From Oenococcus sp. UCMA 16435 (GTDB lineage: Bacteria; Bacillota; Bacilli; Lactobacillales; Lactobacillaceae), in the NCBI GenBank assembly GCA_004010835.2, contig CP030868.2, positions 682,001 through 746,000 of the forward strand: a stretch of 64,000 bases of DNA. Reading direction: 5' to 3'. A program made the translations under genes and the position numbers. The notes beneath the pieces were generated by a model. That model worked only from the letters and a program-made list of their open reading frames with translations. It was not told the DNA's origin and did no database searches. Positions 35,874-45,056 of this stretch are shown one piece after another (within the stretch, counting starts at the first letter, position 1; each line of letters starts with the position of its first letter).

Positions 35874-36726
35874 TCTGTGTAAGTTTTCCGCGATAAGCCT
35901 GAATATAAGAGCCGGCAAACAAATGCGCATGAACCATTAAATAATAAAGTTGGTAAAACATCAAACGTTTTTCAACACCGGCTTGAAATGGTCTAATATC
36001 CTGATAGCCAGCATAAAAGTCTTGATTAAAGCCACCGAAAACTGTTGTAATTCCAATATCGAATTCCGGATCACCATAATAAACATCCGGGTCGATAAAT
36101 ATCGGCTGACCACTATCAGCATCGAACATAAAATTGCCCGACCAAAAATCTCCGTGAAGCAGGCTCGGTTGGCTATCGCGTTTCTCCATTAGCGATTGAA
36201 AAATTTCAATCGCTTTTTCATAGTTTTGATCATCATTCCACTTGCCTTCATTAACAAGTAGACCGCGCAAAACATTTAAACGCTGCTTAACAAAAAAATC
36301 ATTCCAACTAGATTGCCAAGTATTGATTTTGCTGGTTTTCCCAGCTTTAAAATCCTTGCCAAAACCAAACTGCCGGTTAGGACTCGTAATTGAATGAATC
36401 TTTGCCAAGTCCTGGCCAAGGGAATATTGGTTACCATAATTAGTCGCGTTTAAATACTCTAATAAAAGCCATTGATCTTGATCAACATGCCCTAAAGCAA
36501 TAACCTTGGGAACCCGGGCTGCCTGGCCAAGCAATTTCAAGCCATCGGCTTCGTGCTGAAAAAAAGCTGGAACAGAATTTGGTTGAACCTTTAAAAAGTA
36601 CTTCCCACCTTCAGTATCCGTTAGCGAATAGGCTTTATTAATGTCGCCACCATGAACTTCGTGAAAATCTATAACAGCAGCATCCGTCGGAACTTCTTTT
36701 AAAAAGGCCTTCGTTAAATTAAACAT
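35860..36726 (-). CDS. fructosamine kinase family protein
   Basis: 288 residues of the fructosamine/ketosamine-3-kinase family: EVHGGDINKAYSLTDTEGGKYFLK is the nucleotide loop and lysine, SLLHGDFWSGNFMFD the catalytic loop (HGD...N), and PIFIDPDVYYGDPEFDIG the metal-binding D. It phosphorylates sugars attached to amines, a protein or metabolite repair step. GAAGGT lies just before the ATG. A strong terminator and a structured transcript candidate end 27 bp upstream, so it may be attenuated or simply have its own promoter in that gap. Confidence 0.9.
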   Translation of the reverse strand: MFNLTKAFLKEVPTDAAVIDFHEVHGGDINKAYSLTDTEGGKYFLKVQPNSVPAFFQHEADGLKLLGQAARVPKVIALGHVDQDQWLLLEYLNATNYGNQYSLGQDLAKIHSITSPNRQFGFGKDFKAGKTSKINTWQSSWNDFFVKQRLNVLRGLLVNEGKWNDDQNYEKAIEIFQSLMEKRDSQPSLLHGDFWSGNFMFDADSGQPIFIDPDVYYGDPEFDIGITTVFGGFNQDFYAGYQDIRPFQAGVEKRLMFYQLYYLMVHAHLFAGSYIQAYRGKLTQIIQQ

Positions 36727-36744
36727 ACCTTCATCTTAATCATT

Positions 36745-36985
36745 TTTGGTGACAAAAAAAGAACGACCATAGGCCGTTCTTAGTTTGGCTTTGCAACTTT
36801 ACGTTAGTTGCTAACGACAATTGTTACCAATTGCGTCCACGTACCAATAGTCTGGCAGTTCGGGAAGTTCCACAACACCCCAAACGACAACGGAAAATGC
36901 GTTCCCTGAGATTTAACTCAATTGCCCGTGTTTAGAAACGCGCCGTAGCTAACGTTTCCTCGACTCATCGCATCAATTACTTAGT
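36745..36985 (-). ncRNA. unassigned structured RNA candidate, or attenuator leader
   Basis: This 240-bp gap has far higher GC and many more inverted repeats than other gaps in the window. On the minus strand: GAAACG/CGTTTC (about 36958-36931), GAGTTAAATCTC, CAATTG/CAATTG, and a perfect CGTTAG-CAA-CTAACG stem (36802-36816), whose CTAACGT can instead pair with ACGTTAG at 36956-36950. It ends in a strong rho-independent hairpin. No long reading frame. I looked for T-box, 6S, RNase P, SRP, tmRNA and common riboswitch cores and could not match one convincingly. It lies between the ABC permease and the fructosamine kinase gene on the same strand. Confidence 0.5.
36753..36782 (-). terminator. strong rho-independent terminator
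   Basis: On the minus strand AAGAACGGCC and GGTCGTTCTT pair around a TAT loop and run into TTTTTTTG. It ends 27 bp before the fructosamine kinase ATG. Confidence 0.88.
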
Positions 36986-36988
36986 ATA

Positions 36989-38230
36989 TCATGAATTTTT
37001 ACTTTTAAAAGACCTCAAAAGTTTCTTTAAGGGTTTTGTGTCATCGTAATCCAAAGAATTTCTCGCATAAATGCCCGAAGCAAAGCTGACTAATAGAAAA
37101 ATTACTATTAGTTGCAAGGCAAAAGCGATCAAGGCATCGAACGTTGTTGCCGAAGAGACCGCCATGCGAATCGGCATTATCGATTGGCTAATCAGAGGAA
37201 TAAAAGACAATATTTTGAAAACCGGCGCATTGGCCGAAGAAGCAACCGCAAAGCTTAGAAAATATGGAACCATTGCAATCCACATAACTACCGAAGTAGA
37301 TTTGGCGACATCTTCCTGTCGGCTGACCATTGAAGCAAAAACTGCCGCTAAAATAATATATATAATAATTGCACCTAGAGTTATTAGAACAGTTAAAACA
37401 ATAAAACCAATTCCCAATTGCGACCAATCAATCAAATTAAGATATTTAGAATAATTGAATGGTTTCGCTAAAGCAAAAGCTATCAGAGCAATAAAAGTAT
37501 AAGTAATCAGTTGGAAAATAAAGAGTCCGACAATCGCGATAATCTTACCGGTAAAATGCTGGCGGGCTGGAACAGCAGCAAGAATACTTTCAAGAATTCG
37601 CGAACCTTTTTCGGTACCGATTTCGCTCCCTGTCATTTGGATATAAATAGCCAGGAACATAAAAATTACAATCGTGGCTCCTTGGGCGAAAATATAACGG
37701 ACGTCACGGCTGTTACCACTGTCGTGACTGATTTTTTTGTTTTCGACGGAAACATATTTTGTTTGGATATCGGCTGGTGAAGTAATACTTTTAACCTGTT
37801 TTTCCGAAAGCCCCAATGCCGCAACAGCGGTCTCCGTCTTCAGGCTACTAACAATCTGCGAAATCGAACTACTGTCAAAATTAGCCGAAGCCTTGGAATT
37901 GGCGACAATTTCCGTCTTCGTATAATTAGAATTTGTTTTAACGTATGCATCAATCTTCTCAGTACTTAAGGCTTTTTTGGCCGATTTTACGCCACTTTCA
38001 ACTTTAACAATTGCCTTGGACTTCAAAGCTTTTTTAAGAACAATTGTTTGTTCGGGCTGACCAATGATTCCGACTGTTGGCTGATTCCCGGAAACAGCTT
38101 TGCCAATAAGAAAGCTGGCACCAATACCAATTAAAACAAAAACAAAGGGAGCCAAAAGCATCCAATAATAAGCCGGGCTTTTTAAATTTTTTAAAAAAAC
38201 ATGTTTGGCAACGATCCAAGTCTTATTCAT
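36989..38230 (-). CDS. ABC-2 type permease (NatB-like)
   Basis: 413 residues. One helix near the N-terminus (APFVFVLIGIGASFLIG), a large extracellular domain (about 45-180), then five to six helices starting RYIFAQGATIVIFMFLAIYI, with GSEIGTEKGSRILESILAA before the next helix, as in NatB/YhaP exporters. Works with the ATPase encoded just upstream (8-bp overlap, coupled). Substrate not evident; NatAB homologues export Na+ or drugs. Confidence 0.88.
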   Translation of the reverse strand: MNKTWIVAKHVFLKNLKSPAYYWMLLAPFVFVLIGIGASFLIGKAVSGNQPTVGIIGQPEQTIVLKKALKSKAIVKVESGVKSAKKALSTEKIDAYVKTNSNYTKTEIVANSKASANFDSSSISQIVSSLKTETAVAALGLSEKQVKSITSPADIQTKYVSVENKKISHDSGNSRDVRYIFAQGATIVIFMFLAIYIQMTGSEIGTEKGSRILESILAAVPARQHFTGKIIAIVGLFIFQLITYTFIALIAFALAKPFNYSKYLNLIDWSQLGIGFIVLTVLITLGAIIIYIILAAVFASMVSRQEDVAKSTSVVMWIAMVPYFLSFAVASSANAPVFKILSFIPLISQSIMPIRMAVSSATTFDALIAFALQLIVIFLLVSFASGIYARNSLDYDDTKPLKKLLRSFKSKNS

Positions 38231-39152
38231 GGGTCAAGCCCTCGCTTTTCGCTTCCTCAATCGCATCGGGACCAATTTTCATTCTAAAAATTTGGTCAAG
38301 CGTCGGTGGCTGTTGATCAAATGCCGTAATATAACCATTTTTAGTAGCTAATTTAAAAATTCTTTCACCCGCTTTGGGGTCGCTTAAAGAAATTTGTAGA
38401 CCACCAGCAAATTTTTCAACTTTTTCAACACCCTTGATTGCCGATAGTTCATTTGCAGTCAGAGGAGATTCCAAATAAACATTCGTTCGACCAAAAGATT
38501 GACGGACCTGACTTGTTTGACCATTCAAGACAACATGGCCACGATTAAGCATGACGATTTTGTCGGCAATCGACGAAACGTTATTCATGTCATGAGATGA
38601 ATAAATGATCGCCGCTCCTTTTTCTTTTTGCTCGACAATAATATCCAAAAGAATTTGTGCATTAACCGGGTCCAAGCCGCTGAAAGGTTCATCCAAAATA
38701 ATCAGTTTCGGCTCGTGAATCAGAGCGGTAATCAATTGAACTTTTTGTTGGTTTCCTTTTGAAAGCTTCTTTACCTTGTCGCTAAGTCGGCCCTTAACAT
38801 CAAAACGATCCATCCAGCTTTGAAGCTTTGGTTTAATTTCGGCCTTTGAACGTCCATGCAATTCAGCAAAGTACATTATCTGGTCGCCCACCTTAACGTC
38901 CGGATAAAGTCCGCGCTCTTCCGGCAAAAAACCAATCTGGTTCATCGTTTGATTATCAATTGCCTTTTGATTCCAGGTAATTTGACCGGAATCAGAATTA
39001 ATAAAATTTAAAATCAGCTTGAAAGTCGTTGATTTGCCAGCACCGTTCTGGCCGATCAACCCCAAAATCTGACCATCATCCAGTTGCCATGATTCATCAA
39101 CAACCGCGCGAAGACTATTGAAACTTTTGCTGACGTGTTCGAGTTTTAACAT
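38223..39152 (-). CDS. ABC transporter ATP-binding protein (NatA-like)
   Basis: 309 residues: Walker A GLIGQNGAGKSTTFK, signature LSKGNQQKVQLITAL, Walker B KLIILDEPFSGLDPVN, and the switch histidine in IIYSSHDMNNV. The C-terminal 80-residue extension is usual for the NatA/YhaQ group. CGGAGGGG lies 5 nt before the ATG. First gene of the two-gene exporter operon. Confidence 0.92.
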   Translation of the reverse strand: MLKLEHVSKSFNSLRAVVDESWQLDDGQILGLIGQNGAGKSTTFKLILNFINSDSGQITWNQKAIDNQTMNQIGFLPEERGLYPDVKVGDQIMYFAELHGRSKAEIKPKLQSWMDRFDVKGRLSDKVKKLSKGNQQKVQLITALIHEPKLIILDEPFSGLDPVNAQILLDIIVEQKEKGAAIIYSSHDMNNVSSIADKIVMLNRGHVVLNGQTSQVRQSFGRTNVYLESPLTANELSAIKGVEKVEKFAGGLQISLSDPKAGERIFKLATKNGYITAFDQQPPTLDQIFRMKIGPDAIEEAKSEGLTHE

Positions 39153-39248
39153 ATATCCCCTCCGTTTTTCTCCCCTCGCTTCTTTAATAACTATTAAAAA
39201 TTAATCAAAGAAGTTCTGAAACACTTAATTAATTTTCGCATATCTATC

Positions 39249-39285
39249 CATTAAATAAAAAACCTTCACTTTTTCGTGGAGGTTT
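39249..39285 (-). terminator. terminator overlapping the end of the 154-aa protein gene
   Basis: Minus-strand ACCTCCAC and GTGAAGGT pair around GAAAAA and are followed by TTTTTATTTAAT; the stem includes the last codons and the stop. Confidence 0.75.
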
Positions 39286-39730
39286 TGGCATCTTTTTCAG
39301 TAGTTTTCTCGTCGTCTTCTTCAGGGGCTTTCCAATTTTTTTCAATTTCATAAAACTTTTCAATCTGAGAATCCAAATCCTTTAAATCCGGAAGTTTAAC
39401 AATTTGCAACTTTGATCGACTAATTTTATTCGACTCAAAGATTAAATAAGAAAAAACTTCAATCTGCTGATCAACATGAATTAACTTTTTATATTCATTA
39501 ATATATCGAAGAGGCAATGGATATGGAGCTAATTCCAAAGAAATGGTTTGCCCGTCATTTTCAATCCCTCCGTTAATTTTAACTTCGCTATGATTGATCT
39601 TATCTAAATCGAAATTTCCTTCTAAAGTATCAGCTACCGCTTGAGAATATTTTTCAGCGGGGAAACTTGCCAACGGAAAGTTTTGATCAACAATTTGATC
39701 CAATATTGTTTGTCCTAAAATTTCAGTCAT
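39266..39730 (-). CDS. hypothetical protein, 154 aa
   Basis: Soluble and acidic, with an alternating strand-helix look in the first 120 residues and a Lys/Glu/Asp/Thr-rich disordered tail. No family recognised. There is no ribosome site; TAGTAT stands 7 nt before the ATG, consistent with a leaderless message. Divergent from the MFS gene across 26 bp, with a perfect palindrome in between. It could be a regulator or partner of the transporter, but has no recognisable HTH. Confidence 0.65.
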   Translation of the reverse strand: MTEILGQTILDQIVDQNFPLASFPAEKYSQAVADTLEGNFDLDKINHSEVKINGGIENDGQTISLELAPYPLPLRYINEYKKLIHVDQQIEVFSYLIFESNKISRSKLQIVKLPDLKDLDSQIEKFYEIEKNWKAPEEDDEKTTEKDAKTSTKK

Positions 39731-39740
39731 CCAACTTATA

Positions 39741-39755
39741 CTAACAAAATGTTAG
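39741..39755. promoter_or_regulatory. palindrome CTAACA-AAA-TGTTAG in a divergent promoter
   Basis: A perfect 6+3+6 inverted repeat in the 26-bp gap between the 154-aa protein gene and the MFS exporter, overlapping -10-like boxes on both strands (TATACT/TAGTAT and TAGAAT). Ideal location for a dimeric repressor of both genes; the cognate protein is not obvious. Confidence 0.4.
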
Positions 39756-39756
39756 A

Positions 39757-41226
39757 ATGTTGTTTGTGCAAAATTCAAACTTTACAAGTTCAAACAAATT
39801 AGATAGAGATCACATCTGGATATTAGTCGCTTTGGGCATGCTGACTTTTATGAGCGTGCTCGATGGTTCGATCGTTAATATTGCCCTGCCCTCGATTTCA
39901 AAAGACTTAAAAATACCTCTAAACCAGGCAACCTGGACTGTAATCGTTTATTTGATTGTTATTTCCGGTTTGCTGCTTTTGTTCGGCCGTATGGGCGATG
40001 TATACGGAAAGATCAAAATTTTCAAAATCGGTACAATCATTTTCACAATCGGTTCCTTTTTAGCCGGTATTTCCAAGTTCGGTCTTATCTTTCTCTTAGC
40101 AGCACGGGCAATTCAAGCCGTTGGCGCCTCAATGGCAATGTCAACAAGTTTTGGCATTACTACCTCTAATTTTGCGCCAAATATTCGCGCAAGAGCCATG
40201 TCGGTAATCGGAATGTTTGTGTCACTTGGAGCAATTGCCGGCCCAGCACTCGGCGGAGCTATTTTAAATTTCCTCAGCTGGTCATATATTTTTTGGGTCA
40301 ACGTACCGGTTGGAATTTTAGCAATTTTTATTGGTTTTAAATATTTTCCCAAAGATACGATTTCCCAACCCGATGGAAAAATTGATTATATCGGTTCAGC
40401 CCTCTTCTTTGGTTTTATTGCCTTCTTCTTCCTAGCAATCAATGCAGCCGAATCGGTTGGTTTCGGAGATTTTTGGGTAATCGCCGGATTAATCTTTTCT
40501 ATTATTCTACTAATTGCCTTTTTAAAGGTCGAGCCATCCTTTAAAGAACCGATGATCAGGCTGGAAATTTTTAAGAACCAATTATATTCAATTTCGTTGA
40601 TAACGGCTTTTCTTGTTTTCGCAATTAATTCCTACACAAATATTTTAATGCCCTTTTATTTACAGGATTTACGTAAATTAACACCGGGACAAGCCGGTTT
40701 AATCCTAATGGCCTTTCCAATCACCAATTTCATTTTTTCCCCGATTTCAGGTTGGGCCGGAGACAAATTTGATAAAGAAATGATCACCTTAATTGGGCTG
40801 GCCGGTTTAACGCTCAGCCAAATCGGTTACCTTTCAATCGGTGGTCAATCGCCTTATGCGCTTCTAATAATTACTCTAATTGCCAACGGATTGGCTTCGG
40901 CTGTTTTCCAGTCGCCAAACAACGCTTTAACAATGAGTACTGTGCCGCGGCCATTGTTGGGAATCGCCGGTTCGGTAATGGCCCTGGCAAGAAATGTGGG
41001 ATTCATTGTCGGAAACACTTTTGCAACAACGATGCTTTTCCTCAATATGAGTCGTTTAGCCGGCCGACAAGTTGTTAATTATCTGCCAAGCCATCCGGAA
41101 TACTTTATTAAGTCAATGCATTTCTGCTTTATCTTCGCTGGAATTCTCAGTTTAATCGCCCTAATGCTGACTCTCTATCGTATGCTTAGGCGTCAAGTGC
41201 TGAGCAAGTATATTGCCAAGAATTAA
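39757..41226 (+). CDS. MFS transporter, DHA2 (EmrB/QacA-like) family
   Basis: 489 residues with about 14 membrane helices. ALGMLTFMSVLDGSIVNIALP is the family start with the D1 acidic residue in helix 1, LLFGRMGDVYGKIKIF is motif A, and GAIAGPALGGAI is motif C of drug/H+ antiporters. Predicted proton-driven multidrug exporter. The start is ATG 39757 or GTG 39766; neither has a ribosome site, and TAGAAT lies 7 nt before the GTG. Confidence 0.9.
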   Translation: MLFVQNSNFTSSNKLDRDHIWILVALGMLTFMSVLDGSIVNIALPSISKDLKIPLNQATWTVIVYLIVISGLLLLFGRMGDVYGKIKIFKIGTIIFTIGSFLAGISKFGLIFLLAARAIQAVGASMAMSTSFGITTSNFAPNIRARAMSVIGMFVSLGAIAGPALGGAILNFLSWSYIFWVNVPVGILAIFIGFKYFPKDTISQPDGKIDYIGSALFFGFIAFFFLAINAAESVGFGDFWVIAGLIFSIILLIAFLKVEPSFKEPMIRLEIFKNQLYSISLITAFLVFAINSYTNILMPFYLQDLRKLTPGQAGLILMAFPITNFIFSPISGWAGDKFDKEMITLIGLAGLTLSQIGYLSIGGQSPYALLIITLIANGLASAVFQSPNNALTMSTVPRPLLGIAGSVMALARNVGFIVGNTFATTMLFLNMSRLAGRQVVNYLPSHPEYFIKSMHFCFIFAGILSLIALMLTLYRMLRRQVLSKYIAKN

Positions 41227-41282
41227 TTTCTTGGTTTTTTATTTCCTTTTTTTGAATAAATAATTAGTGTTTTAATAGAAAT

Positions 41283-41960
41283 ATGTATTATTTGGACGGG
41301 GAATATTTTGAGTTGACTTTAAAACAGAAAATCACCTATTTTTTTATTTCCCTGGCAATTATTTCTTTTGGAAACGGATTATCGATTGCCGCCCAGTTAG
41401 GCGCCGCTCCCTGGTCGGCATCAGCTGTTAATCTTGCCAACGTGACCCATTTACCAACCATGCTCTTTTTGGCGATTGAAGCAATTTTAGCGGCAGCGAT
41501 AAATCTATTCATGGTCGAAAAAATTAATTGGCAGCGTACACTGGGCAATATTATTTTTGGACTCTTATTCAGTGTTTTCGTTGCTGAATTCGCCAATCTG
41601 TTTCGGCCTCTGCTCTCAACACTTAGTTTGATTCCAAAGCTGGTAGTCGATTTATTTGGAATCTGGTGTATCGGAATCGGAATATCGGTCATTCAGAGAG
41701 CCAATTTTGTATTGCATCCGCTGGACAATTTGACAAACGTGGCTCGTTTTAAATTCTTCCATGGTTCGGCCCCACTTGGACAACTTTCCAATTTTATATT
41801 CGCTGTTAGCATTTCTTTGATTTGCTGGGCGATTTCAGGAAAAATACTTAGTTATGGAATCGGTACGCTATATTGTTTCTTTTTGCAGGGGAACAATATC
41901 GCTTGGGGAGATAAACATCTCTTCACACATCTATTGCATATTGATCCAACGAAGATATAA
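41283..41960 (+). CDS. YczE/YyaS-family membrane protein
   Basis: 225 residues, about five helices: ISFGNGLSIAAQLGAAPWSASA, GIWCIGIGISVIQRANFVLHPLDNLTNV, and LYCFFLQGNNIAWGDKHLF. The family is found next to transport and antibiotic genes, but its function is unknown. No ribosome site; TTTAAT stands 6 nt before the ATG. Intact paralogue of the damaged gene at 33735. It follows the MFS gene by 56 bp and shares a terminator with msrA. Confidence 0.85.
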   Translation: MYYLDGEYFELTLKQKITYFFISLAIISFGNGLSIAAQLGAAPWSASAVNLANVTHLPTMLFLAIEAILAAAINLFMVEKINWQRTLGNIIFGLLFSVFVAEFANLFRPLLSTLSLIPKLVVDLFGIWCIGIGISVIQRANFVLHPLDNLTNVARFKFFHGSAPLGQLSNFIFAVSISLICWAISGKILSYGIGTLYCFFLQGNNIAWGDKHLFTHLLHIDPTKI

Positions 41961-41989
41961 AAAGCTGATGAATTAATCATCAGCTTTTT
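41960..41989. terminator. bidirectional terminator, overlaps 3' end of msrA
   Basis: AAAAAGCTGATGA and TCATCAGCTTTTT form a perfect stem with T-runs on both strands; it includes the last codons and stop of msrA. Confidence 0.88.
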
Positions 41990-42518
41990 GTTTATTATTC
42001 CAATGTTCTTTGATAAAACCATCTCGCGGAGCATCCTGAACCTTCATTCGAGCCTGATTGTATTTGTAAAAATCCTGGTGATAATCTTCTGCTTCCCAAA
42101 AAGTCTGAGCTTTTTCAATTTTGGTAACGATCGGATCATCGCCGAAAACTCCCGAATCAGCCAATTTCTGTTTTGATGCAAGCGCCGTCTTGTACTGATC
42201 GTCGGAGCTAAAAAAGATAACCGGTCGATAATTATCTCCACGATCTTGGAATTGGCCGCCGGCATCAGTTGGATCAGTCACCTGCCAATAAAGGTCAACC
42301 AGTTCGGCGTAAGATATTTTTTTCGGATCAAACCATATTTTAACTGCTTCAGTATGGCCGGTCTTATGTGACGAAACCTGTTCATAAGTCGGATGATCAA
42401 CGTGGCCGCCGGTATATCCGGACCGGACTTTAATAATGCCGGGAAGCGAATCAAATGGCTCGACCATACACCAGAAACACCCACCAGCAAAGATTGCTGT
42501 CTGAATTTCATTTGCCAT
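41973..42518 (-). CDS. msrA: peptide methionine sulfoxide reductase A
   Basis: Reduces methionine-S-sulfoxide in proteins. The catalytic cysteine is in [41 protein letters not shown] and [23 protein letters not shown] are family signatures. 181 residues. I chose ATG 42518 because AAAGGAG lies 6 nt upstream; an upstream extension to 42551 would overlap ecfT. It follows the ECF transporter genes by 11 bp, probably as the last gene of their operon. The msrB partner is at 57506. Confidence 0.95.
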   Translation of the reverse strand: MANEIQTAIFAGGCFWCMVEPFDSLPGIIKVRSGYTGGHVDHPTYEQVSSHKTGHTEAVKIWFDPKKISYAELVDLYWQVTDPTDAGGQFQDRGDNYRPVIFFSSDDQYKTALASKQKLADSGVFGDDPIVTKIEKAQTFWEAEDYHQDFYKYNQARMKVQDAPRDGFIKEHWNNKQKADD

Positions 42519-42529
42519 AATAAACTCCT

Positions 42530-43366
42530 TTAACGGATGAACGGATTCCAAAAACGTCCACCATTAACCACCAATAGGATAACCCCGGCAATGATAATTA
42601 GCAAGACGCTAGCTAAGACCAGCCAATCGACAGTTTTGAGTTTTTCCGAAAAGTACCAACTGCGTTTTTTCTTGGCGCCAAATCTCCGCAATTCCATGGC
42701 CTGGCTGACCGATTCGATTCGATCAATTGAACTCAGCAGTAAGGGCACAAGAATCGCAGCAGCACCCCTTAAACGTTTAAAAAAGCCGGCTTTTTTAGAA
42801 ATCTCGTTGCCCCGGGCTTGCTGGGAAAGACTAATTTGCTGATATTCCTTTGTTACATCGGGAATATAGCGGAGCGCCAAAGAAACAGCATAACTAATTT
42901 TATAGGGAATTCCAATTCGGTTCAGACCGGAAGCAAATTCCGAAGGATTCGTCGTCAGCAAAAATATCAAAGCCAGAGGAACCGCAACAAAATATTCAAG
43001 CGAAATATTAACCAAATAAAGCAATTCCTGTTTCGTCAAAGCATAAAGGCCGCTGCCAAAAATAATATCCTTGGAATGATAAAGCTGGGCACCGTAACCA
43101 GGTGCCAAGAGATAAATCATCAGCAGATTGATAACCATAAAAAAGACAACCAATTTAATCAAAAAAGAAACCTCGGAAAATTTTACCCTACTGATTTTTA
43201 AAACAATCAGAGATAAAATCACCAAGAAAATTAAAAAGCGAGTGTCCAAGACAATCATCGAAATACCGGATAGGAATATAAACGCCAATAATTTCGTTGC
43301 TCCACTGGCTTTATCCAACCAAGTACCCCGATCTCGATAAGCAAGGCTAAAAGAATTATTATTCAT
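42530..43366 (-). CDS. ecfT: ECF transporter transmembrane subunit EcfT
   Basis: 278 residues with five to six helices, and two cytosolic coupling motifs near the C-terminal half: [13 protein letters not shown] and [18 protein letters not shown] (an A-x-E-x-R-x-F/A type EcfT motif). It couples ATP hydrolysis by the EcfA protein to substrate uptake by the S component. Overlaps the ecfA gene by 4 bp. Confidence 0.9.
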   Translation of the reverse strand: MNNNSFSLAYRDRGTWLDKASGATKLLAFIFLSGISMIVLDTRFLIFLVILSLIVLKISRVKFSEVSFLIKLVVFFMVINLLMIYLLAPGYGAQLYHSKDIIFGSGLYALTKQELLYLVNISLEYFVAVPLALIFLLTTNPSEFASGLNRIGIPYKISYAVSLALRYIPDVTKEYQQISLSQQARGNEISKKAGFFKRLRGAAAILVPLLLSSIDRIESVSQAMELRRFGAKKKRSWYFSEKLKTVDWLVLASVLLIIIAGVILLVVNGGRFWNPFIR

Positions 43367-45051
43367 AAATCCACCTCGCTTTCAACCAGTCTTTCCGATA
43401 GTCTAATTGGATCGACCCGACTGAATCGAGCCAGATTATAAAGACTCGTTGGGGCTAAAGAAGCTCGTTTTAAAAGATCCAAATTGCTCAAAAGCGCCGC
43501 CGGTCGATCATCGGCAAGAATCTTGCCATCAACCAAAGCAACTGCACGATCGGCATATTCCAACATTAAATGCATATCATGAGTGATAACAATAATTGAA
43601 GTATGCTGTTTTTGATTAAGTGAAGCAATAAAATTCATGATTGAACGATAATTTAAATAATCCTGTCCGGCTGTCGGTTCATCCAACAGGATAATCTGCG
43701 GTTTCAAAACCAAAACAGACGCAATTGTTACTCTTTTCTTCTGGCCGAAACTTAAAGCCGAAACCGGCCAATGGCGCATCGAATCAAGACCGGAGATCTT
43801 TAAAATACGTCGAACCCTTGTATCAATTTCCTGGGGATTGACTTCACGTAATTTCAGCCCGTAAGCAACTTCGTCAAAGACAATATTTTGGCTGATCATT
43901 TGATTTGGATTCTGCAAAACGTAACCAATTTTATCGGCACGTTCCTTGACAGATAAAGAATCCAGGCCATGACCATCGAAAAAAATTTGTCCGGAATCCT
44001 GTTTTAAAAAACCAGTCACCAAATTCGAAAAGGTCGATTTTCCAGAACCGTTCTTGCCGACAATTGCAGTAATTTGTCCAGCATAAAAATCTAAATTGAA
44101 ATCCTTAAAAACGCTCTGCTTAGGATAAGAAAAAAACAACTTTTTGATTGACAGAATCGGTTGACCAGTGCTTTGTTTCTTTATAGAGGTTTTCCTATCA
44201 AGCCAATCGGAAATTTTTTTGCTGACCACTCCTTGATTCAAAGAAGAAAGATCCGTTAAGTGTTTCTCCAAGCTAAGATCCAAGCCGGCTTTCTTTAAGG
44301 CAGTTAGATAAAGCGGTTCGCGAAGCCCAACTTGAGAAACAATTCCGCTTTGCAAAACACGATCCGGCGTATCGTTGGCAATAATTTTTCCGTGACTGAC
44401 AATTACCAGTTTGTCCGCTTGAATTTTAAGCGCTTCTTCCAAACGATGCTCGATAATAATGACCGTTAAATCCAATTTTTTCTGCAGTTGGGAGATCAAT
44501 TCAATTGCTGCTCTTCCAGCCGCCGGATCGAGATTGGCCAATGGCTCGTCAAACAAAAGAATTTTACTGTCCGAGCTTAGAACCCCGGCCATACTGACCC
44601 GCTGCTTTTGCCCGCCGGAAAGCTCCTGGGGATGATGATTTCTAACTGATTGAAGATTTAATTCCTTTAACCAATAGTTGGTTTTCTCTAAAAGTGTCTG
44701 ATGATCGGTATTTTCATTTTCAAGCAGAAAAGAAACGTCTTCGGCAACTGTCATGCCGACAAACTGAGCATCGGTATCCTGAAGGACAGTGGCAACGGCA
44801 AAAGACAAATTGAAAATATCCAGTTTGGCGACATCCCGGTCATTAACCAAAATTTGGCCATTAAGTTTGCCCGGAAAACTTTGTGGAATCAAGCCGTTGA
44901 TTAAATGACCAATTGTTGTTTTACCAGAACCAGAAGGCCCGGCAATAATAATTTTCTCCCCATAATCAAAAACAAAGCTGACATCATGCAATGTGGCTTG
45001 GCTTTGAACGCGGTACTTAAAATTAACATTTTTAAAAGTAACAGCTGGCAT
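43363..45051 (-). CDS. ECF transporter double ATPase (fused EcfA)
   Basis: 562 residues with two complete ABC domains. Domain 1: Walker A IIAGPSGSGKTT (about 33-44), signature LSGGQKQRVSMA, Walker B SKILLFDEPLANLDP. Domain 2: AIVGKNGSGKSTFSN (about 331-345), signature LSFGQKKRVTIA, and PQIILLDEPTAGQD. A single fused EcfA is typical of dedicated ECF systems like YkoD. Lies 5 bp after the S-component gene and overlaps ecfT. Confidence 0.92.
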   Translation of the reverse strand: MPAVTFKNVNFKYRVQSQATLHDVSFVFDYGEKIIIAGPSGSGKTTIGHLINGLIPQSFPGKLNGQILVNDRDVAKLDIFNLSFAVATVLQDTDAQFVGMTVAEDVSFLLENENTDHQTLLEKTNYWLKELNLQSVRNHHPQELSGGQKQRVSMAGVLSSDSKILLFDEPLANLDPAAGRAAIELISQLQKKLDLTVIIIEHRLEEALKIQADKLVIVSHGKIIANDTPDRVLQSGIVSQVGLREPLYLTALKKAGLDLSLEKHLTDLSSLNQGVVSKKISDWLDRKTSIKKQSTGQPILSIKKLFFSYPKQSVFKDFNLDFYAGQITAIVGKNGSGKSTFSNLVTGFLKQDSGQIFFDGHGLDSLSVKERADKIGYVLQNPNQMISQNIVFDEVAYGLKLREVNPQEIDTRVRRILKISGLDSMRHWPVSALSFGQKKRVTIASVLVLKPQIILLDEPTAGQDYLNYRSIMNFIASLNQKQHTSIIVITHDMHLMLEYADRAVALVDGKILADDRPAALLSNLDLLKRASLAPTSLYNLARFSRVDPIRLSERLVESEVDL

Positions 45052-45056
45052 AGAAA

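Noticed and set aside
36745..36985. Identification of the RNA candidate as a T-box leader, RNase P RNA, SRP RNA or tmRNA
   Set aside because: The T-box antiterminator sequence, RNase P GAGGAAAGTCC core, SRP GNAR tetraloop stem and tmRNA tag sequence could not be found, so it is left unassigned.
37071..37454. A 127-codon plus-strand frame antisense to the ABC permease
   Set aside because: Fully inside the permease gene on the other strand, no ribosome site and Ala/Thr/Ile-biased shadow composition.
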